Below are positions 34,500 to 47,140 of a stretch of 64,000 nt of DNA, in pieces; the first letter of the stretch is position 1; each line of letters begins with the position of its first letter. Under the pieces are notes generated by a model. That model saw only the letters and a list, made by a program, of their open reading frames with translations. It did not search any database and was not told the DNA's origin. Source of the stretch: Brienomyrus brachyistius (lineage: Eukaryota > Chordata > Actinopteri > Osteoglossiformes > Mormyridae); NCBI RefSeq assembly GCF_023856365.1, contig NC_064548.1, positions 13,051,142 to 13,115,141 of the forward strand. The letters are read 5' to 3'. Both the position numbers and the translations under genes were made by a program.

Positions 34500-36040
34500 C
34501 ACATCATTGCCTATGATGTAGGGTGAGTATTATTAAACTGGGACACTTTATGAAAATTATATATATGGAAATATTTACAGAATCATCTCAATGTCTCGAA
34601 TGCCTGTTTGATACTATTCTGAGTACATTCATGCCCCTTGAACACTATATTGAAGAGACATATTAACTGCGAAGTTTAACTGTTCCATTTTGCCAGGTGT
34701 CCTATTTTAACAACACTCACTCTAATCTATCACAGCTTGTATTAGGGCCTATATATGAAATACAACGAATGTGCGTCTTTCGACACCTTACACAGCACGT
34801 CAGCGCGTTTTAAACAAGATTGCAAACTGTTGTGTATTTAACGTCAGACTACCGAAACCATCTTATGGCGTCATAAACTAACTAAAGTAAACTAAGCAGT
34901 CCACAGATGGGCGTGTTGTGATGTTGCTCGCTCTTTCGTCATTTAACTGGACACAGGTAGCTTACATGCGTCTTTTTATTACTGCAGACGAAACGAACAA
35001 CTGAATTCAGCAACCGCTGTCAAGCGACCGTATCCCCAAAGTTTAATTGCAGCAGTCATAATCTTTTAAAAGGCAAACTAACTGTTCTTTATTAAAATGT
35101 CTCTGACGCGTTTCTTTTAAAAAAAACCGCAAAATGTCCCTCGCACCACCGTTGTCTAGCTTAAATGAACTTTTAAATTATAGGCTACATCGCTGTAATG
35201 ACTTGTTGTAATCATTTTTTCTTTTTAATCTTTGTGGTGTCATGTTGGACATCACTCATTTTCATATTCATCGTTTATTTGTGTATTGACCGTACTTTAT
35301 ATTATGTATATTGTAATTATGCCCTTCATACACGTTGCATTGTGTATTTCAGGATAAATATCTTGTAATGCCTGTTTTAAATTAGCAATACTTCCCGATT
35401 TGCCGTGAGGTGGGATAAAACAAAACTAAAAGTAGTTTAAAAATTACAAACGGATTTTCTGTAATTTATAACATTATACTTATTTTGTATTTTACTGCAG
35501 TTTTAAAAGACGGTAGGTATTCTGTGCGACCAACGTCTGTTAAGTTTTGTGAGGTATTCGCAGGCAGTAAGCGCTGGCATTTTTGTGGGTTTTAATTGCT
35601 ATTTTGCGCACCTCTGGTCCCCGGACGGCTGGCGCCTCCAGTGATTAGTCTGTGTCTGTCTGCTTAGCCGGCTGGATAGCGTGTCTTCAGCAGATGGCGC
35701 ACCAGGGCAAGTCAACACTTCATGTCTTATTACAAGATTAAATATATTCCTGTTTACAATGATTAAAATCGGGTATGCTTCTCGAGAACAAGCAGAACTA
35801 CGAAGACGTCAACGTCTATGTGTGTATAAGTAACAAGTTGAATTAATATTTATATTTAATTAGGGAGCAAGTATATTTCATAAAGTGCCTAAAAATGAAA
35901 TGTTTATTACATTCTAGGAGGATATCATTAAACACGTGTTATGGAATATTGTGAACGGCATAATCTGGCATCTTTTCTTTTCTTTTTTTTTTATTCTGAG
36001 ACTGGGCAATAACCCTAACCTGCGAAAGTAGCCCTGAGCA
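34500..36040 (+). other. dlx2 upstream flank
   Basis: AT-rich, repeat-free sequence just upstream of dlx2. A GC-richer block at about 35540-35720 (with CTCCAGTGATTAGTCTGTG at 35637-35655 and AGCAGATGGCGCACCAGGGC) stands out and may be a proximal regulatory element; the AGCAGATGGCGC part resembles half of a CTCF-type motif. No coding sequence is seen. Confidence 0.4.
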
Positions 36041-36130
36041 TCTCATATTCATTGGCTGCTTGCAGCTGACGAGCCCTGCCTCCCACGTGACCCTGGATAA
36101 ATGCCCTCCCGCCCGCATCTTTGGCAACAG
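36041..36130 (+). promoter_or_regulatory. dlx2 core promoter candidate
   Basis: An inverted CCAAT box (ATTGG, 36051-36055), an E-box CACGTG (36084-36089) and a TATA-like GATAAAT (36096-36102) are arranged at typical spacing. A start near 36127 would give a 5'UTR of about 210 nt before the ATG at 36335. The motifs are seen; their use is inferred. Confidence 0.5.
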
Positions 36131-36334
36131 ACAATCAGAAATACATCCTGGGGATGTTGCTTCGTCATTTTTTTGTCGGCGATGAGGATGCTCTCCAAAC
36201 TTTTGAGCAGCAGCTACAGACTCGCAGTTTATTCGTTTAGTTATATGTTTGCTTAAGTTTCGTCGCGCTGTTATTACACAGTCAGCTTTGGCGGTCGTAG
36301 AACATTACTTTACTTGGCGTATTCTACTAATACA

Positions 36335-37545
<1,211 letters not shown>

Positions 37546-37975
37546 CACTGGGCTGAACAACTCGTGAAAGACGACAAAAAAAAGATTTTTACTGACCGTC
37601 TGGGTATTTTTTATATGGACTTGAAATTTGTAAACTCGTACTTTCACGACGGAGGCAAAAAACGCGCGAGTGTGACAGACTTGTTAGTCGGTGCCAGACT
37701 GTAAAATTTCTCCCTGCCCCGATTTTTAAGAATTAATGTTTGCGAAGTTGTTTGTAAACGTCTCATGGGCAATTATGCAACATTTAAATTATTATTTTTT
37801 TTTGTATTTATTTATTGTGTTTGTTTTGGTTTTCGAAATATGAAAGCAAGACGTATATTCAGAACGGCGTGTTTTTACAATATATGCAAATCGTTAGTGG
37901 GGCAGTTCGGCGTAACATCTCAAGTAAATGTAAGCATTGCGGTAATAAACATGTAGCAGCCTTTAAACGGTGATG
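37546..37975 (+). other. dlx2 3'UTR with polyadenylation signal
   Basis: AT-rich sequence after the TAA stop. AATAAA occurs at 37944-37949, followed within 30 nt by a GT-rich GGTGATGTTGGATTTTG, the usual layout of a cleavage site. This gives a 3'UTR of about 420 nt. Longer forms are possible. Confidence 0.55.
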
Positions 37976-40299
37976 TTGGATTTTGAAAATGACCTCGAGT
38001 TTGTTAGCAAACATGTTTGTATGTACCAAAAATTGTTTTTATTATATATTATTTCCTTATGAGGTTAAGTGGAGCATATCGAACTAGTTTGCATTAAACT
38101 TAAAGTCTTTACTGTTATAAAATATATCTGTTTAATGTAAACAATTTGTTTAACTTACACCGTGAAATTACCTAATGTGTTCTATAAAATATTATGCGTT
38201 TCATAACTAATTATTTATTTTATTACAAAAATGTTATTTACAGCTGTAGTTAACAATTCGAAATTTAAACAAAAACACATTCTATTTTGCCTAAAAAAGG
38301 CCCAACCTGGTTAAGTGTTTTTGTTTTTTTTACAAGCGTCGGCGATCGCTTCTGCGGATCGTAAATTTAAATCTATTCATGTCCATTTAGCCAAATTAAC
38401 GCATCAACTTCACTTTAACCTTCTGTTATTCTGTAAATTTACACGCCTTGTCAATTTTATAAGGCTGCATTAATATCTCTCGCCTTCATAAATACACCAT
38501 GAACTCTGTTACCTTAAACGTCGCGATGAATTTCTTCTTACTTGAATTTTTAGTTTGGAAACTAACAATATGACAAAGCTTTTGAAAATGTTTTGTACAA
38601 ACATATAACTAGAATTAATAGGACGGAGGATACGATGTTTGCATATTAGTTCCGTAAAATTATTCTCGAACAAACGTGAATTGCGACCACTAAATTTTAT
38701 ATTTAAATATTAAGGTATTAATAACCATTTTTGATTTATTTTTCTGCTAAAAGGTTTTTTCGGTGCATGTGCTGGAATGGCACGTCGATTTGCTTGAGTA
38801 GGGTCCGGAGAATGCGATGCAGACAGGATGATTAACAGACAGGACGTTGAGCCCGAGGCGCAGTGTGAGAAAGAGTGGTTCAAGGCACGCAACGCGCCTT
38901 GGCTTGTGAGCGGTGGGATGAGGGCGTTTTGCTGAGCGTTGCCCCTCAGACTCTCTGGAGTCATAACGCCTCTCCCAGACTTTTTATTAACTCAGCTCCG
39001 CCAAGGAGAAAAAAAAAGCGTAATCTTAAAAAACGCCCCAAGCAAACCAACATGGAAACATTTCTCCTATATTCGCGTTGCCTCGGTCAGCAGAGGGCTT
39101 TTGTATGGGTGTACGCAGAAGCAGAGTTACCCGTCGCATTTAAAGTATTTCACAGGCTTTCTTTCCGATTTAGTGATTTAATAAATCGCAGTTCACAGGA
39201 GTGTAGGAATTCTAAAATTACAAGGACTTTAGCAAAGTAGCATATTGATTAAAAATGGGGATTTGTACTAATTACAAACCTATTTGTATGATCCAAGTGT
39301 CCACTGTATCTACTGAAATTTGATTACGGTTGTATGTTTTATAATAAATAATTGAAAACCATTCATAACGCACAGTATAGGACTACATGAATCGTAACTT
39401 TATATTAGTCGTAGGCCTATTTATTATATAGTAATAGTATAGGCCTACATTTTAATACATAACGTAATTGTAGGATGTACTGTCGTGTACACTTCATTTT
39501 GAAATATTTACTTTGAAGCGGCAGTGTTTTCCGTGTGTATTTATATATTGTACACAGTATTGCCAGTAAGGCTATAAGGTTGTTTTATTTATTCACAATG
39601 TATTGCGTGATATAACATAGCCGTAAATAAAGGGATCGTTTTAATAGATATGAAATACTTTGCCAAACCATGCTGCATTGCAATCTGCTACATTCATATC
39701 CTTTAGGTAGCCTTGTTATCTGCGCCCGCAATGCGTTGGTGTTCCTTTGAGACGCTGCAAAATGCAATTGGGCAGAGAATCGAGAAAATCGCTATATATA
39801 AAGCGCATGTTCGTGGAATTTCTTTAGCAGGCACAATTTGGGATACTCTCCGATAAGGTATATATAGGCTACAGTATTTTAAATATTAGTGAAGGATAAA
39901 TACGCATGTTTTGCGTAATGTAGTTGCAGTCGCAAGTTTAATGGAACGCGTTTAGCCTTGACAGTTACTGCGGATACGTTTGAGTGAAATGAGAAACTTG
40001 ATAGCTGAATAATAATCTAAGTTAAAGGCCAATTTAAACGTCATGTGTCTACTTCTGCTCTTTCTGAACCTTTGCAACACGTCAGTATTTCAGCTAAGGG
40101 CATCCTTAAGTATCATTCTGTCAGCCATGCAGAATACAAGTATTGCCCCCTTCCGCTTGTGTAAGGCTGATTTCACTAACATTCACGTTGAATATGGTAT
40201 GTATCCAAAAGTCACCGATAATATGCATGGTGTATTAATACGCAAAACATGCATTACGTGCAGCACGTGAAGCAACCTTCTTCATTTAATTAATACTGG
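37976..40299. other. dlx2-dlx1 spacer, proximal part
   Basis: Very AT-rich, nearly repeat-free DNA. A GC-richer island at about 38750-39060 is the only obvious contrast. A TATATATAAAG word occurs near 39793. No exon is recognised. Confidence 0.45.
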
Positions 40300-40900
40300 T
40301 TAAACCGCTACATGTTACCCCAGAACAGATCTGCGGTGATGTGGCTTTACACTTCCGGAATCCTGCAGACAACTTGAAAAATGCCATACCCCTTTGCCTA
40401 ATTCGTACTCTGATCTGTAATTTCATCCACATTTGCTCTAGTTTGAGCATTCTGGCTTTCCGATCTGAAAGCCTGCAATTACTATATAATTCTTCGCAAT
40501 TTTAGATGTCCTAATATGGACTGTAATTTTTGCGCAAGACAATTTCCAGCTATTTCAAGCATCAACATTGTCAAAGTTGTATGTACATAATAAATGGGAA
40601 TATCAATGCATAGTTTTTAGCATAACATCTTGACTCCTCGATAATTATATCCGTTTCGAGCCTACGCAGAATTAGTCTGAATTGCATGGTAACTGCTGCT
40701 TTAAATTTTTTAAAAATTACTCATAATTTTCCCAAAGATTACCAAGATCTCGAGTGCACAGTGTCATCAACGTAATGAAGAGTAAACATTTATGCTAATA
40801 ATCTGCAATTTTTTCCATCAGCTATAAAGAGAGGAAATATATCTGAAATGTTCAGTCATACTGAACAGTGCTGTTCTAACACATAGCACAGCATGGATAA
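40300..40900. promoter_or_regulatory. Candidate intergenic enhancer (I12-type), block 1
   Basis: A complex, repeat-free block between the convergent genes with GCAATTACTATATAATTC (40472-40489) and several TAATTT words, plus ATCAATGCATAG. Vertebrate Dlx1/2 clusters carry two conserved enhancers between the genes; this is one of three positions that look suitable. Assignment is inferred from location and site content. Confidence 0.3.
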
Positions 40901-41639
40901 CAGTTTGTGGGAATCCGGGGCTCTACCGGATAGAATGATTCGGATGCCACTATCCTTACACTTTTCCTTATACAGCGCATCACCGTTACCCAGAATAGGG
41001 AAGAGTCTTCGCGGTTGACTGTAATAGAGATTAAGGTAAGGACGGAGCTTAATTAATTTATTAAGGAAGACAGATGATTTTGTTCACAATTGTTAAAGAT
41101 TTTATAGGTGCGAGAAGACGAACAAGGACTATGTCGAGCTGTTTTAAACTGACTGCGCCTCCGTTTAAATAATACAATGCTAATAATAACATAAAAATAA
41201 AGTACTGAGAATATAAATAACAGCTTTTGTTATATTATTGCACGTTGCTGATTATGCTAAAGGACTGTCGATCATTATCGTGTATATGAAAAATAATAGA
41301 ATATTATCAATGCCGTAGTATGTATAATAATTTAATATCGCTATTTCATATTTTTATCTAAAATGTAAACAATCTGAATATTTCCACGCTGACAGGGACA
41401 TTGCAAGAAATGAATCTTGGTATAAAATGAAGACGCAGAACAGGTGCAAATATTTATTATTTTTTATCTTGGAAACAGCAAAAACTATACTTCCTGTACA
41501 AACGTAAACTTTTAACATTTAAGAAAGTATTCAGAGCGAGACAGTATTGCTCGTGTTTTAGTACAAAATAATATTCACAGTTATCTTTTTTCTGTGAATA
41601 AAATACATATATGAGAAATAATCATTTCAGGGGGCTGTT

Positions 41640-42300
41640 ATCTGGTAGGTAAGTAATGAAATTCCCTAATTTATTATTAAATACACATAAAGGTTTTTTG
41701 TGGGATGGAAATGGAATTAAGGGATTAGAATAAGGCCTCTCTTGTTCCATAATTTTACCGAGCTGCCTTCATTACTTTAACATTGTGCTTTTGCTAATTT
41801 CGAACCCTCTTCCTATTGACAGCACACAACATACACCTGCAAGCAATTTGCCGGGCTTAAATATAAGAGAACGGCGAAGAGACGGCAGATCACCTATTTC
41901 ACTTTTTTTCAGTGTACAGCAAATTTGTCTTTCAGTGCGCCATCTCCTTTGTTAATGCAAAAAGATTCCCTGTGAGGAGAAAATGCTCATAATTACCCTA
42001 GAGAAGGGCAACTGCATTAGAATAAATAAACCCGAAATTACTGTAATTATGTTGCGTTTGATGGGCTCGGCTTGTAATCAAGAGGAGAATACAGTGAAAT
42101 AACGCTGACCCTCTCGGGTGTGCAGCTGCACGCGCACTTTGGAGTCTTTCAGAGACGGGGAGTGACGAAAGGATGTCATTTTTTTCTCCATTAAGAGCCG
42201 CATGTCATCCTATTTAAGATACAGCGAAATCAGATTTTTATTTACATGTAAGTCCTAAATTTAGGCCCATTTTAAAGCACTAATGAGTTCCTCTTATGAG
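41640..42300. promoter_or_regulatory. Candidate intergenic enhancer (I12b-like), block 2
   Basis: The strongest enhancer-like block in the spacer. It contains homeodomain sites GCTCATAATTACCC (41988-42001) and GAAATTACTGTAATTATG (42034-42051), GTTAATGC, TTGTAATCAAG and TCCATTAAGAGCC, set in balanced, repeat-free sequence. DLX-bound TAATTA-type sites are the known core of the I12b forebrain enhancer, through which Dlx proteins cross-regulate the cluster. Identity with I12b is inferred; no alignment was possible. Confidence 0.45.
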
Positions 42301-42980
42301 ATTTCTTACGTTTGGGGAGCTATCACCACGCAAATAACGCTGCGTGGAACTCACGGTTCATATGCTTTTGGTTAAATAAAAAACTGATTAGATATTAAAA
42401 TGACTGACTAACTCCCTCATTTCAATCTAAACAATATATCGCTGGCCAAAAGCTTCCGTTTTTATCATGGAAGTGAAATCTTTTAAAATACACATTAATT
42501 ACAAAATTAAAAGTAATTTAATTATGTTCATTGTTAACATAATAATACTATTATTTTGAGTCAGTAAAACATGTTAAACGTGACAAAATAACGGATGATA
42601 CATCGAGTACTACTAACCGAATCACAAACCGATATTGTTTCAAAATGGCAAACTATGTTGCGTTTTACCATCAATACGAAAATTCAAGTTGCTCAGGAAT
42701 CGGAGAACAATTGATACAAACAGCATGTTCATTATTATTATTACAACCACATACGACCAGTAGGCATAATCTTCCGACTATTTTATCCAATACTATAGGA
42801 AAGACTGTTCCCAGTGAGGCCTATAGAAATGGAGAAAATTTCCCTTTAAATAATGGTCTACGCCAGAATGTTATGATTTACGGCAGAATATTATGAAAGT
42901 GTTAATGGAAAACAAAAAAATGAATAATAACGAACAAGTAAGTTATTTATTCAAAGCTTTCCTTTGGAGGTACGAACTGG
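42301..42980. other. dlx2-dlx1 spacer, AT-rich part
   Basis: AT-rich filler between two candidate enhancer blocks; one 83-codon chance frame at 42645-42896. Nothing else seen. Confidence 0.4.
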
Positions 42981-43215
42981 AGAAACCATATGAATAGATT
43001 TAAGGGAGGATGTGAAATCTGAGGGCAATTTGTGGCCAAGAGTGAAGCTTGGTGATTGCTATCGGTTTTCCACAGAACATGCCGCAGCCTTTCCTATTCT
43101 GACTATGTCAGTTAAATGAAAATTCTCGCAGGCCACACAGAATGCATGTCAAAATTTCTTAATGGCGGCCTATTACTTCAATTACGACTCTATTACTACG
43201 TTCAGTCACGTGCTA
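42981..43215. promoter_or_regulatory. Candidate intergenic enhancer (I12-type), block 3
   Basis: Balanced sequence with CTTAATGGCGGCCTATTACT (43158-43177), TTCAATTACGACTC and ATGCATGTCAAAATTTC, in sharp contrast to the AT-rich flanks and ending at a (TTG/TTA)n-like tract. Possible second enhancer of the pair, nearer dlx1. Inferred. Confidence 0.3.
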
Positions 43216-45128
43216 AAAATGGTCACTGTTATTATTATTGTTGTTGTTGTTATTGCTGTTGTTACTACTGCTACTATTTCAAATGAACATATAACTGGAT
43301 AATAATCTTTTGGTTAACCAAGTTAACGAAGACCTCCAGGGAGCAGTTTTTTTTCAATAGTCCATCTTTACGCGCGAATTCAGCGATAAATTGCCTTGAT
43401 GCATGCCCTGCTAACAATCAATTCTACAGCTTTTATTGACACGCGTTATTATGTTTCGCTCTTAAGTTCATTGAACACGATCCACGTCGTCAGTCGCATC
43501 CAGAGTACACGGAACCCTACCGATACGTTAAAATTCAGGCGCCAGTATGTACGTGTCATCGTTCAGGTGGCGAGCATTCATTCTAAGTTCCCGCGGTCTT
43601 GGTCCTTCAGGTTTCTGTAAAAGCGCAGTTAAACCATCAACCCAAAACAAGAGCCCCTTTGAACCTCTCAGTTTTACTGATCTACATTTTAACCCCCTCC
43701 CCCCCCAACCAACACCCCTTTCCTTGACGAAATGCAGCCTTTTCTCGCAGCACCTGCCTCTCTTCCAATTATTCCTAAACGCACACAAGTACTCTCTTTG
43801 CCATTGAAGGATGAAAATGGGATTTGTTAGATCTAAAAAGGGAGAAAAGAGAGCTTATAGGGACTAAATAAAAATGAAAAGAAACAAGAACTGTGATTGC
43901 TGTAGAAATTACAAAGTTAGGGGGCAAAGTGGGCGCGTGGGGGGGACATACAAGATAAAGATCAGATTATGATACGACTATACAATAACTAAAACCTATG
44001 AATTTTAAATATACCTGTGAATAAGCAGGACATTTATTTGAGGATTTGGAAATATAAAGGCTTTTTTAGAATAATTTTATAGAGATCTCCAATCGTCTCT
44101 GTTTATTAAACATTCCATTGGGCATTTTGTATCGCATAACTTCCTTGCCATTTCTGCAAAAGCACTCCCAGCTTCTAAGTTATTTGTGCACGTCCTATAT
44201 TGTCATTGTACAGTCATAATTTTATTGTTTTTAAATTTTACACACTATATACAAAGAATTTCGTAATACAAAACAATAAATCAACGTGATCAATATAAAA
44301 CTAAACTTTGCCATATAGAACGCTAAACACTGTTAAGTGAACACAGTCATATTAAAAGGTAAAGTCCTATTTCACAATGCATTGAGTATACACAGCCACA
44401 AACATACAAAAGCTGAATATGCCTTGTATTCATGTTTATGTATATATACACCAGTCAGCTCAATGCACGTTCCCTCTGCGCTGACACAAATAGTAACAGT
44501 ACTAATGTTTCCAAAACGTTCCTTAAATCTAGAAAACTTTTCAACAAGATTAGAAAATGTTTCAGTATTTAAAGTATCGGGGCTTGTCCGCTGTAACAAC
44601 TTTTAATATTTTTATGAGTTGATGCAGAATGAATATTATGTATATTATTTTCTGTTATTTACTCTTTGTTTATACTTTAAAACATATTCACCTTTTAAAA
44701 ATAAATAATTTAAACATACAGATTTTGGACATCAAATTTAAATAACTTAAATTAAATAAACACACGCAAACAAATACATTATGCAACCAATATTCAGAGA
44801 CACACATCGTGTGTGTTCCTCTGTTTGACTTTCCACAGCAGGCTATTATATGCTTGCTGCGTTTTGACCTTGACAATTGCACAGAAAAAGAATTCATCCT
44901 TTTAAAGTACTTTCTAAAACGACATCACGTGTCAAACAGGCTAAATCGAGAATCAAAGATGTTGGCTCTTGTGTGAAGCCTGTTTATCCGTCTTAAATAA
45001 CGTGTCGATCTGATTTTTCTGAGTTAGGCTACTATAAAGAAATTCGTTCTCTTTGATTAATTACAGTTTTAAACGACTACACTTGTTAAAAGGTCGCGGA
45101 AACTGGGAAACAGCAGCTTTTTGAGACG
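43216..45128. other. dlx2-dlx1 spacer, distal part
   Basis: Holds a TTATTATTATTGTTGTTG tract (43229-43253), a C-rich patch near 43691-43708 and AT-rich DNA. No exon is recognised. Part may belong to long dlx1 3'UTR isoforms. Confidence 0.4.
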
Positions 45129-45406
45129 TTTATTTCACTATCGTGTCCTTCTGCTTCTGTTCTGGGTTCAAATAAGACATTCTTCTTGCCGTGTTGCGCA
45201 GATGGAGCCTGTTTAGTTTCTGTTACCAGGCTGTACTCGAAGGAGTCTGTCGGTCAGTTGGGAGCTTTGGGAACCTCCTCTGATGACATCTACGACTGGT
45301 CGCAACAGGCCAGGACGCAGGGCCGCGATGGGTAGCTGGTCCTCGATACCCTGATTTGGGCAATCCACGGCAGTGAAGTGGGCGGGGCGGATTAAGAGTT
45401 TTGCTT
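45129..45406 (-). other. dlx1 3'UTR with polyadenylation signal
   Basis: On the minus strand, AATAAA occurs at 45134-45129, about 270 nt after the TGA stop. This is the first canonical signal downstream of the gene; longer forms cannot be excluded. Confidence 0.45.
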
Positions 45407-46745
45407 TCACATGAGTTGTGGCTGCTGCATAGCTTCCTGGTGTGCGGTGGGGTACCATGAAGTGTAACTAGGAATATAGGCGCCCGGGGTGCCCGTCGAC
45501 GTCTTTACGGTAGCCGTATTGTTCCAAACCGGCGCGACGGAGGGAGAGCCAGCGGAAAGTCCGCGACCATTGGCCAGTGCGCTCGCGTCAATCGTGCCCC
45601 CTCCTTGCTTCATCAGTTTCTTGAACTTTGACCGTTTGTTCTGAAACCAGATCTTTACCTATAAAAATATTGCCCAGTGAGTCAAAAATGTTAATAAACG
45701 CGCACCAGGCCAACTACGTTCCAGTTTGGAAAATAAACATACATCCAAACAAATATCTCAAACATTTTAAAATGCTATAAAATAGTTTACCGTAACTAAA
45801 CACAGCCTAACCACAATCCCTTAAAATATGGAACATAGAACTATTGTTAAGTAAAATGTATTACATTTTATGTAATAAAAGTGACCTTTGTCAGGCCGAC
45901 ATATATGTCATACGTCAGGTTTAAATGGCTCCGAAAGAAACTTGCCTGCGTCTGCGTGAGTCCAAGCGAAGCTGCGAGTTCAGCTCTCTCTGGCAATGCG
46001 AGGTATTGTGTTTGCTGAAAGCGTCTGTTCAGAGCCTGCAGCTGCAAACTGGAGTATATCGTCCTGGGTTTTCGGATCTTTTTCCCTTTGCCGTTGAACC
46101 GTACCTCTCCGCCTTCCACAACAGTGTTTTTTTCAGTATCTGTCGCTGGGCGTGAAAAGAGCGGTAGAATTCATGAGACATCTCCGCAGACTGTATTGGC
46201 AAGCAGCGAATATGAGACCGCAAGTTGTACAAGCTGTAGTTTAGGTATAATTGCCCTTAATTGCATGCATTGTTTATAACATTACGCAATAAATAATTAC
46301 AGAGATGGTACCAATAATTATCATCTGGGCCGATTCTCCAATCCAGCGCTTGTTGGACGCGCTGGACAAGACACGTCGCCAGTTATAACGCCGTGGATTT
46401 AAGAAATTCGGGCATATTAAAAAAACTCTTACCTGTGTCATCTAGCCGTGTCTGCGACAGTGTCGGGTTGCTTTGGTAAGACTGTACTGTACTTAAATAT
46501 GGACTTGAAGAATGGCTACCGACTGAACTGACGTAAGGGTAACCCAGAGACCGAGGGAAGGATGAAGCTGCGCCGTAGGAACTATCCTGTTGAGAATGAC
46601 CAGAAGAATGCAAACAGTGCATAGAGTAATGTCCATGAGACATCGACGACGGTGACATTTGTTGACTTGGTGGCCCGAATTCCATAAAAACGGTCTTTCC
46701 TGAGACAGGGCTATTAAGACTTTCTGGCATTGTAGTCATTGTCAT
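45407..46745 (-). CDS. dlx1: Distal-less homeobox protein Dlx1, three coding exons, 254 aa
   Basis: Homeodomain transcription factor, convergent neighbour and usual partner of dlx2. Exons on the minus strand: 46745-46433, 46145-45946 and 45658-45407 (TGA). The protein begins [17 protein letters not shown], diagnostic of Dlx1, with [39 protein letters not shown], a homeodomain at 128-187 ([14 protein letters not shown], Asn51 at 178) and the conserved C-terminus [20 protein letters not shown]. Length matches the 255 residues of mammalian DLX1. Intron 1 has a GT donor (46432-46431). Exon 2 has two in-frame acceptors 6 nt apart (exon start 46145 or 46139); the upstream one restores the family length. 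Intron 2 starts GC, not GT (CAG then GCAAGT), and ends TATAG. The intron splits the homeodomain at the same codon as in dlx2. Paralogue a versus b is unresolved. Confidence 0.96.
45944..45945 (-). other. dlx1: Non-canonical GC splice donor of dlx1 intron 2
   Basis: On the minus strand exon 2 ends ...ACGCAG and is followed by GCAAGTTTC. Only this junction joins Gln171 to the VKIWFQN of exon 3 in frame and at the conserved Dlx intron position. The surrounding CAG|GCAAGT is the strong consensus seen in genuine GC-AG introns. Confidence 0.85.
46140..46147 (-). other. dlx1: Tandem in-frame splice acceptors of dlx1 exon 2
   Basis: The minus strand reads CGCCCAG CGACAG ATACTG. Use of the first AG gives ...DDTATDTEKN, use of the second gives ...DDTDTEKN, two residues shorter. 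The polypyrimidine stretch (CTCTTTTCACGCCC) precedes the first AG, and the longer form matches the spacing in other Dlx1 proteins, so the first is taken as the main site. Confidence 0.65.
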
Positions 46746-46899
46746 CTCTTCTGGTTGATCTCTTCTCCTCCTTTTTGTTTTCTTCTATGATCTCAGTGAA
46801 GGATGGATCCCAATTTAAGCCGACCTGTTTTTTTCACTCTCCATTCATAAGAAAATGTAGTTTGTCTCTGTGAAAAGTCCACGCATGATGCTGTGGATC

Positions 46900-47140
46900 C
46901 ACACAAACTCGCCTCAAAGGTTTGAATCGAGTAATCATGAATATTCATCAAGGATGGCTGCTGATTGGTCCACTCCTTCCAGGAGTGGCTCGGATTGGCT
47001 ACTCCGGGGTTGAGTCCAGAGGACCTGGGAAACTCAAGAAAAACAGCAAAGCTGAGAACCAATACAGAGATTTCAGAAGTCGGCAGAGAAACAGAGTGAA
47101 GATATATTATGGGGAGGGGGGAGGGGGGGGGGGTACAGAG
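46900..47140 (-). promoter_or_regulatory. dlx1 promoter candidate
   Basis: Two ATTGG words (46964-46968 and 46994-46998), which are CCAAT boxes on the minus strand, lie 30 bp apart about 220-250 nt upstream of the ATG. A homeodomain/octamer-like TAATCATGAATATTCAT is at 46931-46947. Farther up is a G-rich tract (about 47113-47133) able to form a G-quadruplex, preceded by a TATTAT-like word. No clear TATA box at the usual distance. Start site not determinable. Confidence 0.45.
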
